Source of the DNA: Alteromonas genovensis
GTDB taxonomy: Bacteria > Pseudomonadota > Gammaproteobacteria > Enterobacterales > Alteromonadaceae
NCBI RefSeq assembly: GCF_010500895.1
Contig: NZ_JAAAWO010000004.1
Location: forward strand, 1 to 64,000
Direction: 5' to 3'
Length of the DNA: 64,000 bases
The notes beneath the pieces are model-generated. The model ran no database searches. It was given only the letters and a program-made list of their open reading frames with translations, and was not told where the DNA came from. Position 1 is the stretch's first letter; every line of letters starts with the position of its first letter. A program made the translations under genes and the position numbers. This document shows, piece by piece, positions 47,461 to 56,395 of this stretch.

Positions 47461-49151
47461 TGGAGGCATTTAGTAACCTGTTAGAGCAACTGTACTTTAC
47501 CGCTGGAACGAAAGCGAAAGCACAGCTTATTGCAGACTATATTGAAAATACGCCCGACCCAGATAGAGGCTGGGCTATTGCGGCCATGGCAGGCACCCTG
47601 CGGTTTGATTTTTTTAAACGCAATACCGTGAAAAAATTGATTACCGAGCATACTGACCCCGCCCTATTTGCGATGAGTTACGATTATGTGGGCGAAGTGA
47701 GCGAAACCGTTGCGCATCTATGGCCGTTCAATAGCCCTGTGTCTCCCTTACCGTCTCTTCATAGTATTGTAGATACTTTTGCTACTGTTTCTAAACAGAA
47801 AGTGTCTGCAACGCTGGCTGAATACTTAACCATGATGACACCGTCCCAGCGCTGGGCACTGCTGAAATTAGGCACTAGAGGGCTGCGCATTGGCGTATCA
47901 GCACGCTCAATAAAACAAATATTGGCTGACTACGGCAAAAAAGATATTAAAGAGATAGAAACTTTATGGCACGCTGTAAACCCACCGTATACCGAGCTTC
48001 TACAGTGGTTAGAAGGGAAGGCCGACAAGCCTGATATAGAAAATGCCGTCACGTTTCATCCCGTCATGCTTTCTCACCCCATTGAAGACAATGATATCGA
48101 CACCTTTGATGCCAACCTTTGGCAAATTGAAAATAAGTACGATGGCATTCGTGTACAGCTTGCGGTGAATACTGAGCTTGCTGGCAAGGATAAAGAAAGT
48201 GAAAAGCTCGCAACCAATTCCACTGATGAACAAGAGCGCGAAAAGGCGCTGTTCTCTCGAACTGGCGACGATATCAGTCACTCATTCCCTGATTTATTGG
48301 ACGAAATGAGCGGCAATATGGTGCTCGATGGCGAGCTATTGGTTATTCACAATACCGAGAAGGCTACTGCCAGTGCATCAGATATGGCCAGCAGATCGTC
48401 TGCATCAGAACCTATCGTTGATACGTTTAATGCGCTGCAGCAAAGACTTAACAAGAAAAAGCCAACCAAACCCTTAATGCAGTCAAATCCGGTGGGGCTT
48501 ATTGTTTACGATGCCCTTGTACTAGAGGGCGAGAAGCTGACTTCCCTAACGCTAGAGGCTAGGCGTAAAAAATTAGCCTCTTGGTTTGAGCAAAAGAAGC
48601 CGCCTCGGCTATTTTTATCTAACACCTTACGTGCATCATCGCCCGAAAGTTTGCGCGCCCTTCATAACACGGTTTGCGACAATAGATCCGTTGAAGGACT
48701 AATGATTAAACGACTCGACAGTACATATGTGCCCGGTCGACCTAAAGGCCAGTGGTATAAGTGGAAACGAGACCCTCTAGTGGTGGATGCGGTTATCATG
48801 TACGCGCAGCGAGGACACGGAAAACGTTCAAGCTTTTATTCAGACTTTACATTTGGCGCATGGGAAGGCGAGCAATTATTGCCTATTGGCAAAGCTTATT
48901 CAGGGTTTACCGACGAAGAATTGAAAAAATTAGATAATTGGGTGCGGCGCAATGCGGTTGGCCGGTTTGGTCCGGTGCGAGAAGTGAAAAAAGAGCTGGT
49001 TTTCGAAGTCGCTTTTGATGCAGTGCACCCTTCTAATCGTCATAAATCGGGAGTGGCCCTTCGCTTCCCGCGAATTCATCGAATACGCTGGGACAAGCCT
49101 GCTAATGAAGCAGATACCTTAGACGCGCTTAAACTACTGATAGAACGTTAA
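47460..49151 (+). CDS. ligB: ATP-dependent DNA ligase
   Basis: This ligase seals nicks using ATP. The 563-residue product has an N-terminal DNA-binding domain, the adenylation motif ENKYDGIRVQL with the nucleophile Lys226, and the OB-fold (WYKWKRDPLVVDAV, then RGHGKRSSFYSDFTFG and FPRIHRIRWDKP). This layout is that of bacterial ligase-associated repair systems. Two low-complexity insertions stand out. One is rich in Glu, Lys and Asp soon after the KYDGIR motif (about residues 240-265). The other is Ser/Ala-rich (about residues 300-322) before FNALQQRL. It is one-base coupled to the exonuclease. The gene symbol is approximate: bacterial ATP-dependent ligases of this clade are often called LigB. 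Confidence 0.92.
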   Translation: MEAFSNLLEQLYFTAGTKAKAQLIADYIENTPDPDRGWAIAAMAGTLRFDFFKRNTVKKLITEHTDPALFAMSYDYVGEVSETVAHLWPFNSPVSPLPSLHSIVDTFATVSKQKVSATLAEYLTMMTPSQRWALLKLGTRGLRIGVSARSIKQILADYGKKDIKEIETLWHAVNPPYTELLQWLEGKADKPDIENAVTFHPVMLSHPIEDNDIDTFDANLWQIENKYDGIRVQLAVNTELAGKDKESEKLATNSTDEQEREKALFSRTGDDISHSFPDLLDEMSGNMVLDGELLVIHNTEKATASASDMASRSSASEPIVDTFNALQQRLNKKKPTKPLMQSNPVGLIVYDALVLEGEKLTSLTLEARRKKLASWFEQKKPPRLFLSNTLRASSPESLRALHNTVCDNRSVEGLMIKRLDSTYVPGRPKGQWYKWKRDPLVVDAVIMYAQRGHGKRSSFYSDFTFGAWEGEQLLPIGKAYSGFTDEELKKLDNWVRRNAVGRFGPVREVKKELVFEVAFDAVHPSNRHKSGVALRFPRIHRIRWDKPANEADTLDALKLLIER

Positions 49152-49153
49152 TT

Positions 49154-49192
49154 AAAAGAGCCTGTTACGCTACTGCGTAACAGGCTCTTTGT
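49154..49192. terminator. Bidirectional terminator between ligase and fructokinase
   Basis: AAAGAGCCTGTTACGC and GCGTAACAGGCTCTTT form a perfect 16-bp stem with a 4-nt loop (49155-49170 with 49175-49190), followed by TG. It starts four nt after the ligase stop. Confidence 0.85.
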
Positions 49193-49308
49193 TGCGTTGC
49201 TTGGCGCTTTAAATATTCTGCGCTTCGCTCATTTAGCGCTTTGCCTATTTAATGATTAGCTTGCCTATCGGCTTAGCCGTTGGCTTCGCTGTTATCTTGG
49301 CTATTTTG
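49193..49308. repeat. Degenerate 12-bp repeat tract at the fructokinase 3' end
   Basis: From about 49259 the sequence reads in steps of 12: GCTTGCCTATCG, GCTTAGCCGTTG, GCTTCGCTGTTA, TCTTGGCTATTT and TGCTATTTCGCG, the last reaching the fructokinase stop codon. The units share a GCTT(A/C)GC-like core. The match is weak, and the tract may partly reflect base composition. It carries no clear gene. Confidence 0.4.
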
Positions 49309-50277
49309 CTATTTCGCGATATTTTGCTGAGTGGGCAATGCACTAAACGCGCCGTATTGAGTTACGGTAAATGCACCACAGCGAATCGCAAACTCAGTGG
49401 CCTCGCTTACATTTTCAAAACTTGCTGCCCAGCTATCAAATTCGTCAGCATTTTTAACTTTGGTTGATAGGTAATAAAGGAACCCACCGATAAAGGAGTC
49501 GCCTGCCGCCGTTGTATCTTTAACCTCCATTTTGGGCGACGCTAACGTGCCGCTAAATGATGTCGTGATGTAGTGAATAGGCTCACCGCCGTCAGTCACC
49601 AATACCACTTTTACGCCGCTCTCAAGCCATTGTTTTACTTTCGCATCAGCATTTTCTGCACCGTATAGCTCGTCGAGCTCTTCACGGCTTGCCTTTAAAA
49701 TGGAAACCCGTTTCGCTGCAGCATCTATTCTTGAAGGTGCATTAGTCGTATCGTCCCAAAATGCAGGGCGGTAGTTGATATCTAAACACGCCATCATGCC
49801 CTCTTGGCGCGCTTTGTCTAAAATAAACTCTGTACCCGGTATCAACTCTGGCCCAGCAAGAGAGCCTGAGCAAAAGTGCAGTACCGCATCTTTATTACAG
49901 TCGATAGTAGCCAGGTCTTGCTCGGTAATGTGCTTATGCGCTGCATTATCCACATAAAAGTCGAAGGAACGCTCACCGTCTTCATCTAGGTTCACAAACG
50001 CTAATGCTGTATTGCCTTGTGAGGTAGTCCATACAAAATCGGTATTAACTTTATAATGCTCAAGCATTTCTTTTAAAAAAGCGCCAAAGGTATCATCACC
50101 CACTTTTGATACCATAGCACTGCTGCCACCAAGCTGTGACACTGCCACAGCAACATTGGCTGGCGCACCACCTGCATAGGGTTGAAAGGGCTTCATTGCC
50201 GGTATGTCACCGTCTTTTGGCGCCGCACCTTGGCTTAACATATCGATAAGTACTTCACCTAAACATAATATTTTCAT
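49309..50277 (-). CDS. scrK: Fructokinase (PfkB family)
   Basis: Fructokinase phosphorylates fructose to fructose 6-phosphate with ATP. The 322-residue product has the ribokinase-type N-terminal motif GGAPANVAVAVSQLGG and a C-terminal signature DTTAAGDSFIGGFLYYL, in which Asp is the catalytic base. The usual second-site Gly is Ala here (DTTAAGD rather than DTTGAGD). PfkB kinases for other sugars exist, but the sequence and sugar context (amylosucrase releases fructose) favour fructose. It is divergent from the ROK regulator gene and has its own promoter. Confidence 0.88.
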   Translation of the reverse strand: MKILCLGEVLIDMLSQGAAPKDGDIPAMKPFQPYAGGAPANVAVAVSQLGGSSAMVSKVGDDTFGAFLKEMLEHYKVNTDFVWTTSQGNTALAFVNLDEDGERSFDFYVDNAAHKHITEQDLATIDCNKDAVLHFCSGSLAGPELIPGTEFILDKARQEGMMACLDINYRPAFWDDTTNAPSRIDAAAKRVSILKASREELDELYGAENADAKVKQWLESGVKVVLVTDGGEPIHYITTSFSGTLASPKMEVKDTTAAGDSFIGGFLYYLSTKVKNADEFDSWAASFENVSEATEFAIRCGAFTVTQYGAFSALPTQQNIAK

Positions 50278-50319
50278 ACCAGCCTCACTTTATTCGTTAT
50301 ACATACAACCGTAATGCAC

Positions 50320-50348
50320 ATTATACATATCGCACTTTACGTTAATAA
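50320..50348 (-). promoter_or_regulatory. Candidate fructokinase promoter
   Basis: On the minus strand TTATTA (50348-50343) lies 17 bp from a perfect TATAAT (50325-50320). The expected start near 50313 gives a leader of about 36 nt before the ATG at 50277. Confidence 0.55.
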
Positions 50349-50390
50349 GTCGTTAATTAGTTATTCAATCGGGCATAGTATTATCTTTCT

Positions 50391-50425
50391 TTTTAATTAA
50401 ATCAACCTAATTGACTTAATTAAAA
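50391..50425. promoter_or_regulatory. Palindromic operator candidate between fructokinase and ROK genes
   Basis: The 15-nt arms TTTTAATTAAATCAA and TTGACTTAATTAAAA (50391-50405 with 50411-50425) are complementary except for one position and are separated by CCTAA. The AT-rich flanks around a central TCAA/TTGA resemble the kind of site bound by NagC/Mlc-type ROK repressors. Binding by the adjacent ROK protein is inference. The site lies upstream of the fructokinase -35 box by about 43 bp. Confidence 0.55.
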
Positions 50426-50671
50426 TGAAGACAACAAAATTTGTATACTTTAGGTTAAGATTAGTGACCCACTGGGGTTTATAGGTTACATTCTGGTTCA
50501 CGAGCACTGTTGGGTGTGTCAAACTTTTCGCTATAATCTGTGTTAACGCGCACCATGGGAAAGCCTTATTTTTATTTAACATCAACACGTAAAACTCACA
50601 CTCAAAGCAAACTTCAATGTTTTAATAATCCTCATTGAACAACTACTTTTACACTAGAGAGCAAGTTAACT

Positions 50672-51808
50672 ATGGCAACACATTTGGCAGATAATCGTTC
50701 GGACAATGAACGGGCCATCATCTCGCTGATTAATAAGCATAAAGAATTACCAAAAGCTCAAATAGCTGAATTAACTGGCCTTTCTGCACAATCTGCCACG
50801 GTAATTATTAAAAAGTTAGAAAGCGACGGTTTGGTATTACGCAATGCGCCAGTTAAGGGAAAAGTAGGGCAACCAAAGGTGCCTTTCAGCCTTAATGCCG
50901 ACGGCGCGTTTGGCCTAGGTTTAAAAGTAGGTCGACGCAGTTTTGAGATGACCCTTATAGATCTTTGTGGAAATGTACGGGCTACCGTCAAAGAAAAGGT
51001 GGCTTACCCTACGGTTGATACCCTTATGTCGTTTACAGAACGGGCTATCAACATGTTGACGAAAAACATTGCGGCTGACCATTTACCCCGAATTCGCGGA
51101 TTAGGTGTGGCCATGCCCTTTGAAATTTGGACTTGGGCAGAAGAAGCCGGGGCACCGAAAGAAATGCTAGAGCAATGGAAGCAATTCAACCCAAAATTAG
51201 CGCTAGAGTCTCTTGTCTCTCTGCCAGTATTAGTGCGCAATGACGCGGCAGCCGCATGCAGTGCAGAAATGTCATTCGGTAATGCTGCCCATTTCTCTCA
51301 CTTTTTATATTTATTTGTAGGCACATTTCTTGGCGGTGGTGTGGTCATTAACGACGCACTGTTTACGGGAAGATCGGGAAATGCGGGCGCGGTAGGTTCT
51401 TTACCATTTTTTAACGGCAACGAGGAACATCAACTTTTAACACAGTCTTCATTGTATGTTTTAGAAAATACACTTGATAATACTGGCGCAGAGGGTAGAC
51501 AAATTTACAGCTCTACCGAGTACTGGAACATAGAGGAGAGCGTGATTGATAATTGGGTTCACTCTGCAGCGCAAGGTCTTGCTTATGCAGCACAATGCGC
51601 AATGAGCTTACTTGACATTGATGGCGTTATCATTGACGGTGCGCTACCTAAAAGCATTAAAACGCGACTTGTTGAGCAAACAAAAAATGAAATTGCCAAA
51701 CGAGACATGCGTGGCATTACATCGCCGCGCATCATAGAGGGGCAAGTGGGAGCAAAAGCTCAATCCATTGGAAGCGCAAACCTTCCTTTAGTTGCAAATT
51801 ATTATTGA
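50672..51808 (+). CDS. ROK-family transcriptional regulator
   Basis: The 378-residue product has an N-terminal winged-helix region (KAQIAELTGLSAQSATVIIKKLE) and a ROK kinase-like domain with VRNDAAAACSAEMSFG and the phosphate-loop segment YLFVGTFLGGGVVINDALFTG. The zinc-binding cysteine cluster usual in Mlc and NagC is not visible after GNAGAVGSLPFF, so it belongs to a ROK group without that site. It should bind a sugar or sugar phosphate and regulate its divergent neighbour, fructokinase. The start ATG 50672 is in a weak ribosome binding context (GAGAG). Confidence 0.88.
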   Translation: MATHLADNRSDNERAIISLINKHKELPKAQIAELTGLSAQSATVIIKKLESDGLVLRNAPVKGKVGQPKVPFSLNADGAFGLGLKVGRRSFEMTLIDLCGNVRATVKEKVAYPTVDTLMSFTERAINMLTKNIAADHLPRIRGLGVAMPFEIWTWAEEAGAPKEMLEQWKQFNPKLALESLVSLPVLVRNDAAAACSAEMSFGNAAHFSHFLYLFVGTFLGGGVVINDALFTGRSGNAGAVGSLPFFNGNEEHQLLTQSSLYVLENTLDNTGAEGRQIYSSTEYWNIEESVIDNWVHSAAQGLAYAAQCAMSLLDIDGVIIDGALPKSIKTRLVEQTKNEIAKRDMRGITSPRIIEGQVGAKAQSIGSANLPLVANYY

Positions 51809-51818
51809 AGAGCGAGTT

Positions 51819-52790
51819 ATGACAGACCCCTTTGAATACATAGACATTTTAGACGGCGGTATGGGGCGAGAACTTGAGCGTGTGGGCGCTCCCTTCAAGC
51901 AGCCCGAGTGGTCTGCGCTATCGCTTATGCAGTCTCCTGAAAAAGTAGCGCAAGTGCATCGCCACTTTTTAGATGCCGGCGCTCAAATAATCACAACCAA
52001 TGCCTATGCTATTGTGCCTTTTCATATTGGTGACGACGCATTTCAAGGGCAAAGTCTTTCTTTAGCTCAACGAGCCGCTCGTATTGCGAGACAAGAAATA
52101 GACGCGTTCGTCACTGAGCAAGAGGCACAAGAAAAAAACACACCGCTACTTGCCGGCTGTATTCCACCTGCATTCGGCTCATATCGCCCCGACTTGTTCG
52201 ATAAAAGCCAGGTTGAAAACATTTTACGTCCCTTGATAACAGGCCAGCAAGATGACGTTGATTTTTGGCTAATTGAAACCGTATCTTCAATAGAAGAAGC
52301 CAATGCCGTTGTCTCTATACTAAGAGAATATTCTACCTTACCCATTTGGCTTTCTTATTCTCTTGCCAACAGACATAGCGACTCAGAAACGCCTAAGCTT
52401 CGCTCTGAAGAGCCATTGGCCCACATTGCTGCAACACTTGATGGTGTGGATGCGGTTTTATTTAACTGCTCTCAACCAGAAGAAATGGAAGACGCCATTG
52501 CAATGACCCGCAAGATGAACAGTGGCATACGCATCGGTGCCTACGCCAACAGCTTCTCTGAGCGCAACCGTCAACATGAGGCTAATGCACTGCTTTCATC
52601 ACTGCGCAACGATGTAACCCCTGAACAATACTTACATTATGCAAAAACGTGGGTTAGCGCGGGAGCATCCATCGTTGGGGGGTGCTGCGGAATTGGCCCT
52701 GAACATATAGAAGCATTATGGGACTATTTCAAAAATCCTTCTTCCCCCCTTCCCAGAAAAAAGAAAGCAGAGTCTCCTCGCATTCTCTAG
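51819..52790 (+). CDS. Homocysteine S-methyltransferase family protein
   Basis: The 323-residue product (ATG at 51819) has the TIM-barrel fold of homocysteine methyltransferases such as MmuM. The zinc ligands are visible as Cys in LFNCSQPEE and the CysCys pair in GGCCGIGPEHI. The N-terminal LDGGMGRELERVG matches the family start. The methyl donor could be S-methylmethionine, but the sequence does not decide. It starts 10 nt after the ROK gene and probably shares its transcript, which is an odd pairing. It is followed by a terminator. Confidence 0.9.
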   Translation: MTDPFEYIDILDGGMGRELERVGAPFKQPEWSALSLMQSPEKVAQVHRHFLDAGAQIITTNAYAIVPFHIGDDAFQGQSLSLAQRAARIARQEIDAFVTEQEAQEKNTPLLAGCIPPAFGSYRPDLFDKSQVENILRPLITGQQDDVDFWLIETVSSIEEANAVVSILREYSTLPIWLSYSLANRHSDSETPKLRSEEPLAHIAATLDGVDAVLFNCSQPEEMEDAIAMTRKMNSGIRIGAYANSFSERNRQHEANALLSSLRNDVTPEQYLHYAKTWVSAGASIVGGCCGIGPEHIEALWDYFKNPSSPLPRKKKAESPRIL

Positions 52791-52809
52791 ACAATAAGAG
52801 GCCAGGATC

Positions 52810-52836
52810 AAAAAACGCCCTTATGGGGCGTTTTTT
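52810..52836. terminator. Bidirectional terminator between methyltransferase and S9 peptidase genes
   Basis: ACGCCC-TTAT-GGGGCGT forms a short GC stem flanked by AAAAA on the left and TTTTTT on the right. It can work on both strands. Confidence 0.9.
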
Positions 52837-52849
52837 CACACAGAGCGTG

Positions 52850-54826
52850 CTAGCTCTTTAGGTTTTTATCCAGAAAGTTAATTAACCCCTGATAGAGCTC
52901 TCGCCTATCTCCCTCATCGAAGACACCGTGCCCCGCCTGGGAGTATTGAAGATACTCTGGCGGGTTACCTGCCCTAATAAGCGCTTGAGAAAGTGCCTCT
53001 GAGTTAATTTCTGGCACTCGTCTATCTTTAGAACCGTGAATAAGCATTACATTCGCTTTGATTTTATCTGCATGGTACAGGGGCGAGTAGGCTTTAAGTT
53101 GCGCTTTGTCGTTACCCAGCACTTTCTGCAAATAGGCTTTACCGCCCCAGTTATTAGGGATATCACTTTGCGTAAACATGTATTGTAAATCATAGATGCC
53201 TACATACCCTATTGTACACTCGTAAAGGTCTGGCTCTTTCACCGCAGACATAAGCGCCGCGTACCCGCCGTAACTTGCTCCGTATGCACAAACGTTGTTT
53301 CCATCTACGTACTCTTTATCTATGGCCCATTTCACAGAGTCGTTAATATCATCAATCATCTTACCGCCCCACTCGCGATAACCTAATCTCTTGTATCTTT
53401 CTCCATAACCATCACTGCCGCGAAAGTTCACTTGCAAAACTGCGTAGCCACGGCTGGCTAAAAGCTGTGTTTCGCTGTTGTAGTCCCAGAAATCTCTGGT
53501 ACCGCTTTGATGCGGGCCTCCATGGATCATAACCACTAGAGGAGGCTTTTCCTCACTTGATTGCTTTGGAAGGGTCAGGTAGCCATTAATTGTTTCGCCA
53601 TCTGATACTTCAACGCTAATCGGCTTCATCGGCGCTAGTAATCTGGGGTCTATCCACGAGCTATTTGCCCATATAAATCGTGCGGCGAGCGTTTCACTAT
53701 CAAACAAGTAGTATTCACCAGGATTTACATCGCTGCGTACATGCACAAGTAATGTTTTCCAGTCTCGAGTGTGGCTGGCGATAACAACAGTTTGACCTTC
53801 AAAGGCATCGGCTAATAGTTTGTGTATTTTGCTTGTTCTGCTTTCTTCCGTGGCGTAAACGTACTGAGATTTGCCCGGGTAGGTGATACCCACAGCTGGT
53901 AAACCACCGTTATCGAGGACAATTTGCTCGATATCAGTATTGTGTTCATCAAAGATTCTACTGTGCTCACCGGTCGACAAATTGAGCTTGAAATGTGTAT
54001 AAATACCCTCTTCACCGGTAAACCCAGACATATAAACATATTGTTCGTCTTCACTAAGACCTCGTGGAATTACGTCTTCGCCAACGTTGAAAGCGTCTTC
54101 TAAATTTATCCATTCACTGTCGTTATCTTCTCTGTAAGCAGCATGAAAATTACCATTCTCATCTTCCCACTTCATAAAAACCACTTGACCATTTCTGGTT
54201 GCTAGAGCACTGCTGCGTTTGTGCGGTAAAACATCTATTTTTCGTTTTCTGCCAGACATAATGTTGAGCTTACTTATGATGGCAGGCTTAACACGGTTGT
54301 TATAATAAGTATTACCATTCATATCCCACGGATACTCGGCAATTAGGATGTACCGGTCATCATTTTCTAATAGACTTAGAACTTCTTGACTGGCTAAGCT
54401 ATCGTCCTTGTTTGTAATTCGAGTGCCTGTTTGCTCGTCGCTTGCTCGATACCCGTAGAGCATTTCTCGTCTGCCACCATCAAGATTCATAGCAAATAGT
54501 TCACCCGTAGGCACAGGTCTATCAAAAGAGAACTGCTTTTCAGCATACTCGAACACAAGACGCTCGTTATTCACCCAAGTTACCGTATGAATAATATCGT
54601 TATTTTGTGGGCGCACGCCGCCGACAATGCTCATGTCCTCGGTGGACAAAATACCCAGCATCACCTTATTGTCTAAGCGTACTCGGGCCGCTAAATGTTT
54701 GCCATCTGGGGAGAGCTGAAGGTCGAGGTAGTCACCGTGTTTAATAAAATAATCGAGGGGAAGCTGATCGTTTGCAGAAATAAATAAAGAATAAAAGGCC
54801 AAAATGGCCCCTAAAATCCGTCTCAT
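52850..54826 (-). CDS. S9 family prolyl oligopeptidase-like peptidase
   Basis: S9 peptidases are serine peptidases with a beta-propeller and an alpha/beta hydrolase domain. The 658-residue product has an N-terminal signal sequence (MRRILGAILAFYSLFISAND), then a propeller-like region (LQLSPDGKHLAARV). The catalytic domain has the nucleophile in YGASYGGYAALMS, Asp in LMIHGSKDRRVP and His in SQAGHGVFDEG. It is therefore periplasmic or secreted, unlike cytosolic prolyl oligopeptidases, and likely trims peptides. Neighbours give no further hint. It is a single gene. Confidence 0.91.
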   Translation of the reverse strand: MRRILGAILAFYSLFISANDQLPLDYFIKHGDYLDLQLSPDGKHLAARVRLDNKVMLGILSTEDMSIVGGVRPQNNDIIHTVTWVNNERLVFEYAEKQFSFDRPVPTGELFAMNLDGGRREMLYGYRASDEQTGTRITNKDDSLASQEVLSLLENDDRYILIAEYPWDMNGNTYYNNRVKPAIISKLNIMSGRKRKIDVLPHKRSSALATRNGQVVFMKWEDENGNFHAAYREDNDSEWINLEDAFNVGEDVIPRGLSEDEQYVYMSGFTGEEGIYTHFKLNLSTGEHSRIFDEHNTDIEQIVLDNGGLPAVGITYPGKSQYVYATEESRTSKIHKLLADAFEGQTVVIASHTRDWKTLLVHVRSDVNPGEYYLFDSETLAARFIWANSSWIDPRLLAPMKPISVEVSDGETINGYLTLPKQSSEEKPPLVVMIHGGPHQSGTRDFWDYNSETQLLASRGYAVLQVNFRGSDGYGERYKRLGYREWGGKMIDDINDSVKWAIDKEYVDGNNVCAYGASYGGYAALMSAVKEPDLYECTIGYVGIYDLQYMFTQSDIPNNWGGKAYLQKVLGNDKAQLKAYSPLYHADKIKANVMLIHGSKDRRVPEINSEALSQALIRAGNPPEYLQYSQAGHGVFDEGDRRELYQGLINFLDKNLKS

Positions 54827-55008
54827 AAATGTCCTTTTGACTTATTAGTAGGTCTTTTTTTTTGTTGAATCTACATGACTGCCATGTTGTTTTCAATAAC
54901 AGGCATAAGCCACCAAGTAATATTTAATGTTTTATTTTTTGGTGAGTTATGCCTGCAAAGAACCATTAAATGTGGTTAACCATCTTTAGTGTTACTAACA
55001 AACTAGCA

Positions 55009-55668
55009 CTACCGAGTCACCACGTTTTTTGCTCCTTTTAATAGCGCTTCTTTGTCTATTTTATTAGGGACTTCCACGCCGCGCCTCGCAGCGGGACGAG
55101 CTTCAATACTGTTCTTCCAACGAATGAGATTATCTAGCCCGTCAATGCTTGCGCCCGACCACTCGTAGGTTCTTACCCAGCACCAGTTTGCCATATCAGC
55201 AATACTGTAATCGTCAACCAAGTACTCGTGGTTGGCGAGGTGACCATCTAACACCGTAAACAGTCGACGCACTTCGTTTTGATAGCGATCGATAGCTATG
55301 GGCATTTTTTCTTCTAGGTATCGATAGAAAACATTGGCTTGTCCCATCATCGGCCCTACGCCGCCCATCTGAAACATCAACCATTGCAACACTTTACTGC
55401 GCCCTTTCACATCGCTGGGTAAAAACATACCGGTTTTTTCTGCTAGATAAATCATTATGGCGCCAGATTCGAAGACCACGTGGTCGTCTTCACTTTTATC
55501 CACAATTACTGGTATGCGACCGTTAGGGTTTTTAGCAAGAAACGATGCCGTTTTCTGTTCGCCCTTCAAGAGATTAACAGGCACAACAGAGTATGCTAAT
55601 TCCATTTCTTCCAGTGCTACGGAGGCCTTCCAGCCATTCGGTGTTGCTGCTGTATATAAGTCAATCAT
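55009..55668 (-). CDS. yfcG: Glutathione transferase, YfcG-like disulfide reductase
   Basis: The 219-residue product aligns with E. coli YfcG, a glutathione-dependent disulfide reductase: [67 protein letters not shown]. The N-terminal thioredoxin fold has the Thr/Asn residues of the Nu-class active site (TPNGWK) in place of Ser, Tyr or Cys. It starts within one base of the upstream GST gene stop (TAATG overlap), so the two are co-translated. Confidence 0.88.
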   Translation of the reverse strand: MIDLYTAATPNGWKASVALEEMELAYSVVPVNLLKGEQKTASFLAKNPNGRIPVIVDKSEDDHVVFESGAIMIYLAEKTGMFLPSDVKGRSKVLQWLMFQMGGVGPMMGQANVFYRYLEEKMPIAIDRYQNEVRRLFTVLDGHLANHEYLVDDYSIADMANWCWVRTYEWSGASIDGLDNLIRWKNSIEARPAARRGVEVPNKIDKEALLKGAKNVVTR

Positions 55669-56276
55669 TAGGCTTTGGCACTCGCTCTGCTATTCATACT
55701 GTCATACCAACGAAGAAGGTTGGTTTGTTCATCTTTAATTCTTATATCAACAACCCGGGCAAAATCAATGGCGCATAAGGCGGTAATGTCTGCAATCGAG
55801 AACGTGTCTCCTGCAATAAACGTATTGAGTTCTAACCTGCGCTCAAGAATATTAAGATACTTAGACGCATTAATACCCGCTTCTTTGCCATACTCGGGTA
55901 CTGGGACCATACGATCTTTGAAATACCCTGTGGTGTGCTGAAAACACATGCCAACTTGTAGCATAAGAGCCAGCTCTACTTGCCGTTGCCACATTGCTAT
56001 AGTGCCTTTTTCAAGTGCACTACTTCCCATTAATGATGGCTCTGGATGAAGCGCCTCAAAATAGGTACAAATTGCATCTGTTTCTGCAATGCATGTTCCA
56101 TCGTCAAGCTCAAGAATAGGTATTTTACCAAGGGGGTTTTTCGCACGCATTTCTGCGCTCAAATTTTCACCTTTTTGGATATCAACCTGAACATAGTCCA
56201 TATCGATACCTTTTTCGGCGAGAAACATGCGAACGCGACGGGGATTAGGTGCAGTTTTGGTTTCGTAAATTTTCAT
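55668..56276 (-). CDS. Glutathione S-transferase family protein
   Basis: The 202-residue product has the N-terminal thioredoxin fold ([49 protein letters not shown]) and the C-terminal all-helical GST domain ([20 protein letters not shown]). There is no Cys in the N-terminal active-site position; the site reads APNPRR, so it is probably not a glutaredoxin-like reductase. Its substrate is unknown. It is the first gene of a two-gene overlap unit with the YfcG-like gene. Confidence 0.87.
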   Translation of the reverse strand: MKIYETKTAPNPRRVRMFLAEKGIDMDYVQVDIQKGENLSAEMRAKNPLGKIPILELDDGTCIAETDAICTYFEALHPEPSLMGSSALEKGTIAMWQRQVELALMLQVGMCFQHTTGYFKDRMVPVPEYGKEAGINASKYLNILERRLELNTFIAGDTFSIADITALCAIDFARVVDIRIKDEQTNLLRWYDSMNSRASAKA

Positions 56277-56395
56277 AATTGTAGGGGCCTAGTTTGTTTT
56301 AAGTAGATTAGAACTTAGTAAAACAGGGATCAAATCACTCTAAATTAAGGTGAGTCTATTCAGTCACTGAATGGTTATACCTGTTTGCCCAATCA

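Larger units (their letters stand above)
50278..50671. other. Divergent regulatory region between fructokinase and ROK genes
   Basis: This 394-nt AT-rich interval holds the fructokinase promoter (50320-50348) and a long inverted repeat (50391-50425). The remaining part, 50430-50671, shows no structure I can interpret apart from a possible RBS GAGAG before the ROK start. A 63-codon minus-strand frame in it lacks protein-like composition. Confidence 0.6.

Noticed and set aside
49252..49467. 71-codon plus-strand frame with a hydrophobic start
   Set aside because: It runs antisense into the end of fructokinase and its hydrophobic part comes from the degenerate 12-bp repeat tract.
50397..50588. 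63-codon minus-strand frame between fructokinase and the ROK gene
   Set aside because: It covers part of the palindromic operator candidate and has a composition expected from AT-rich non-coding DNA.
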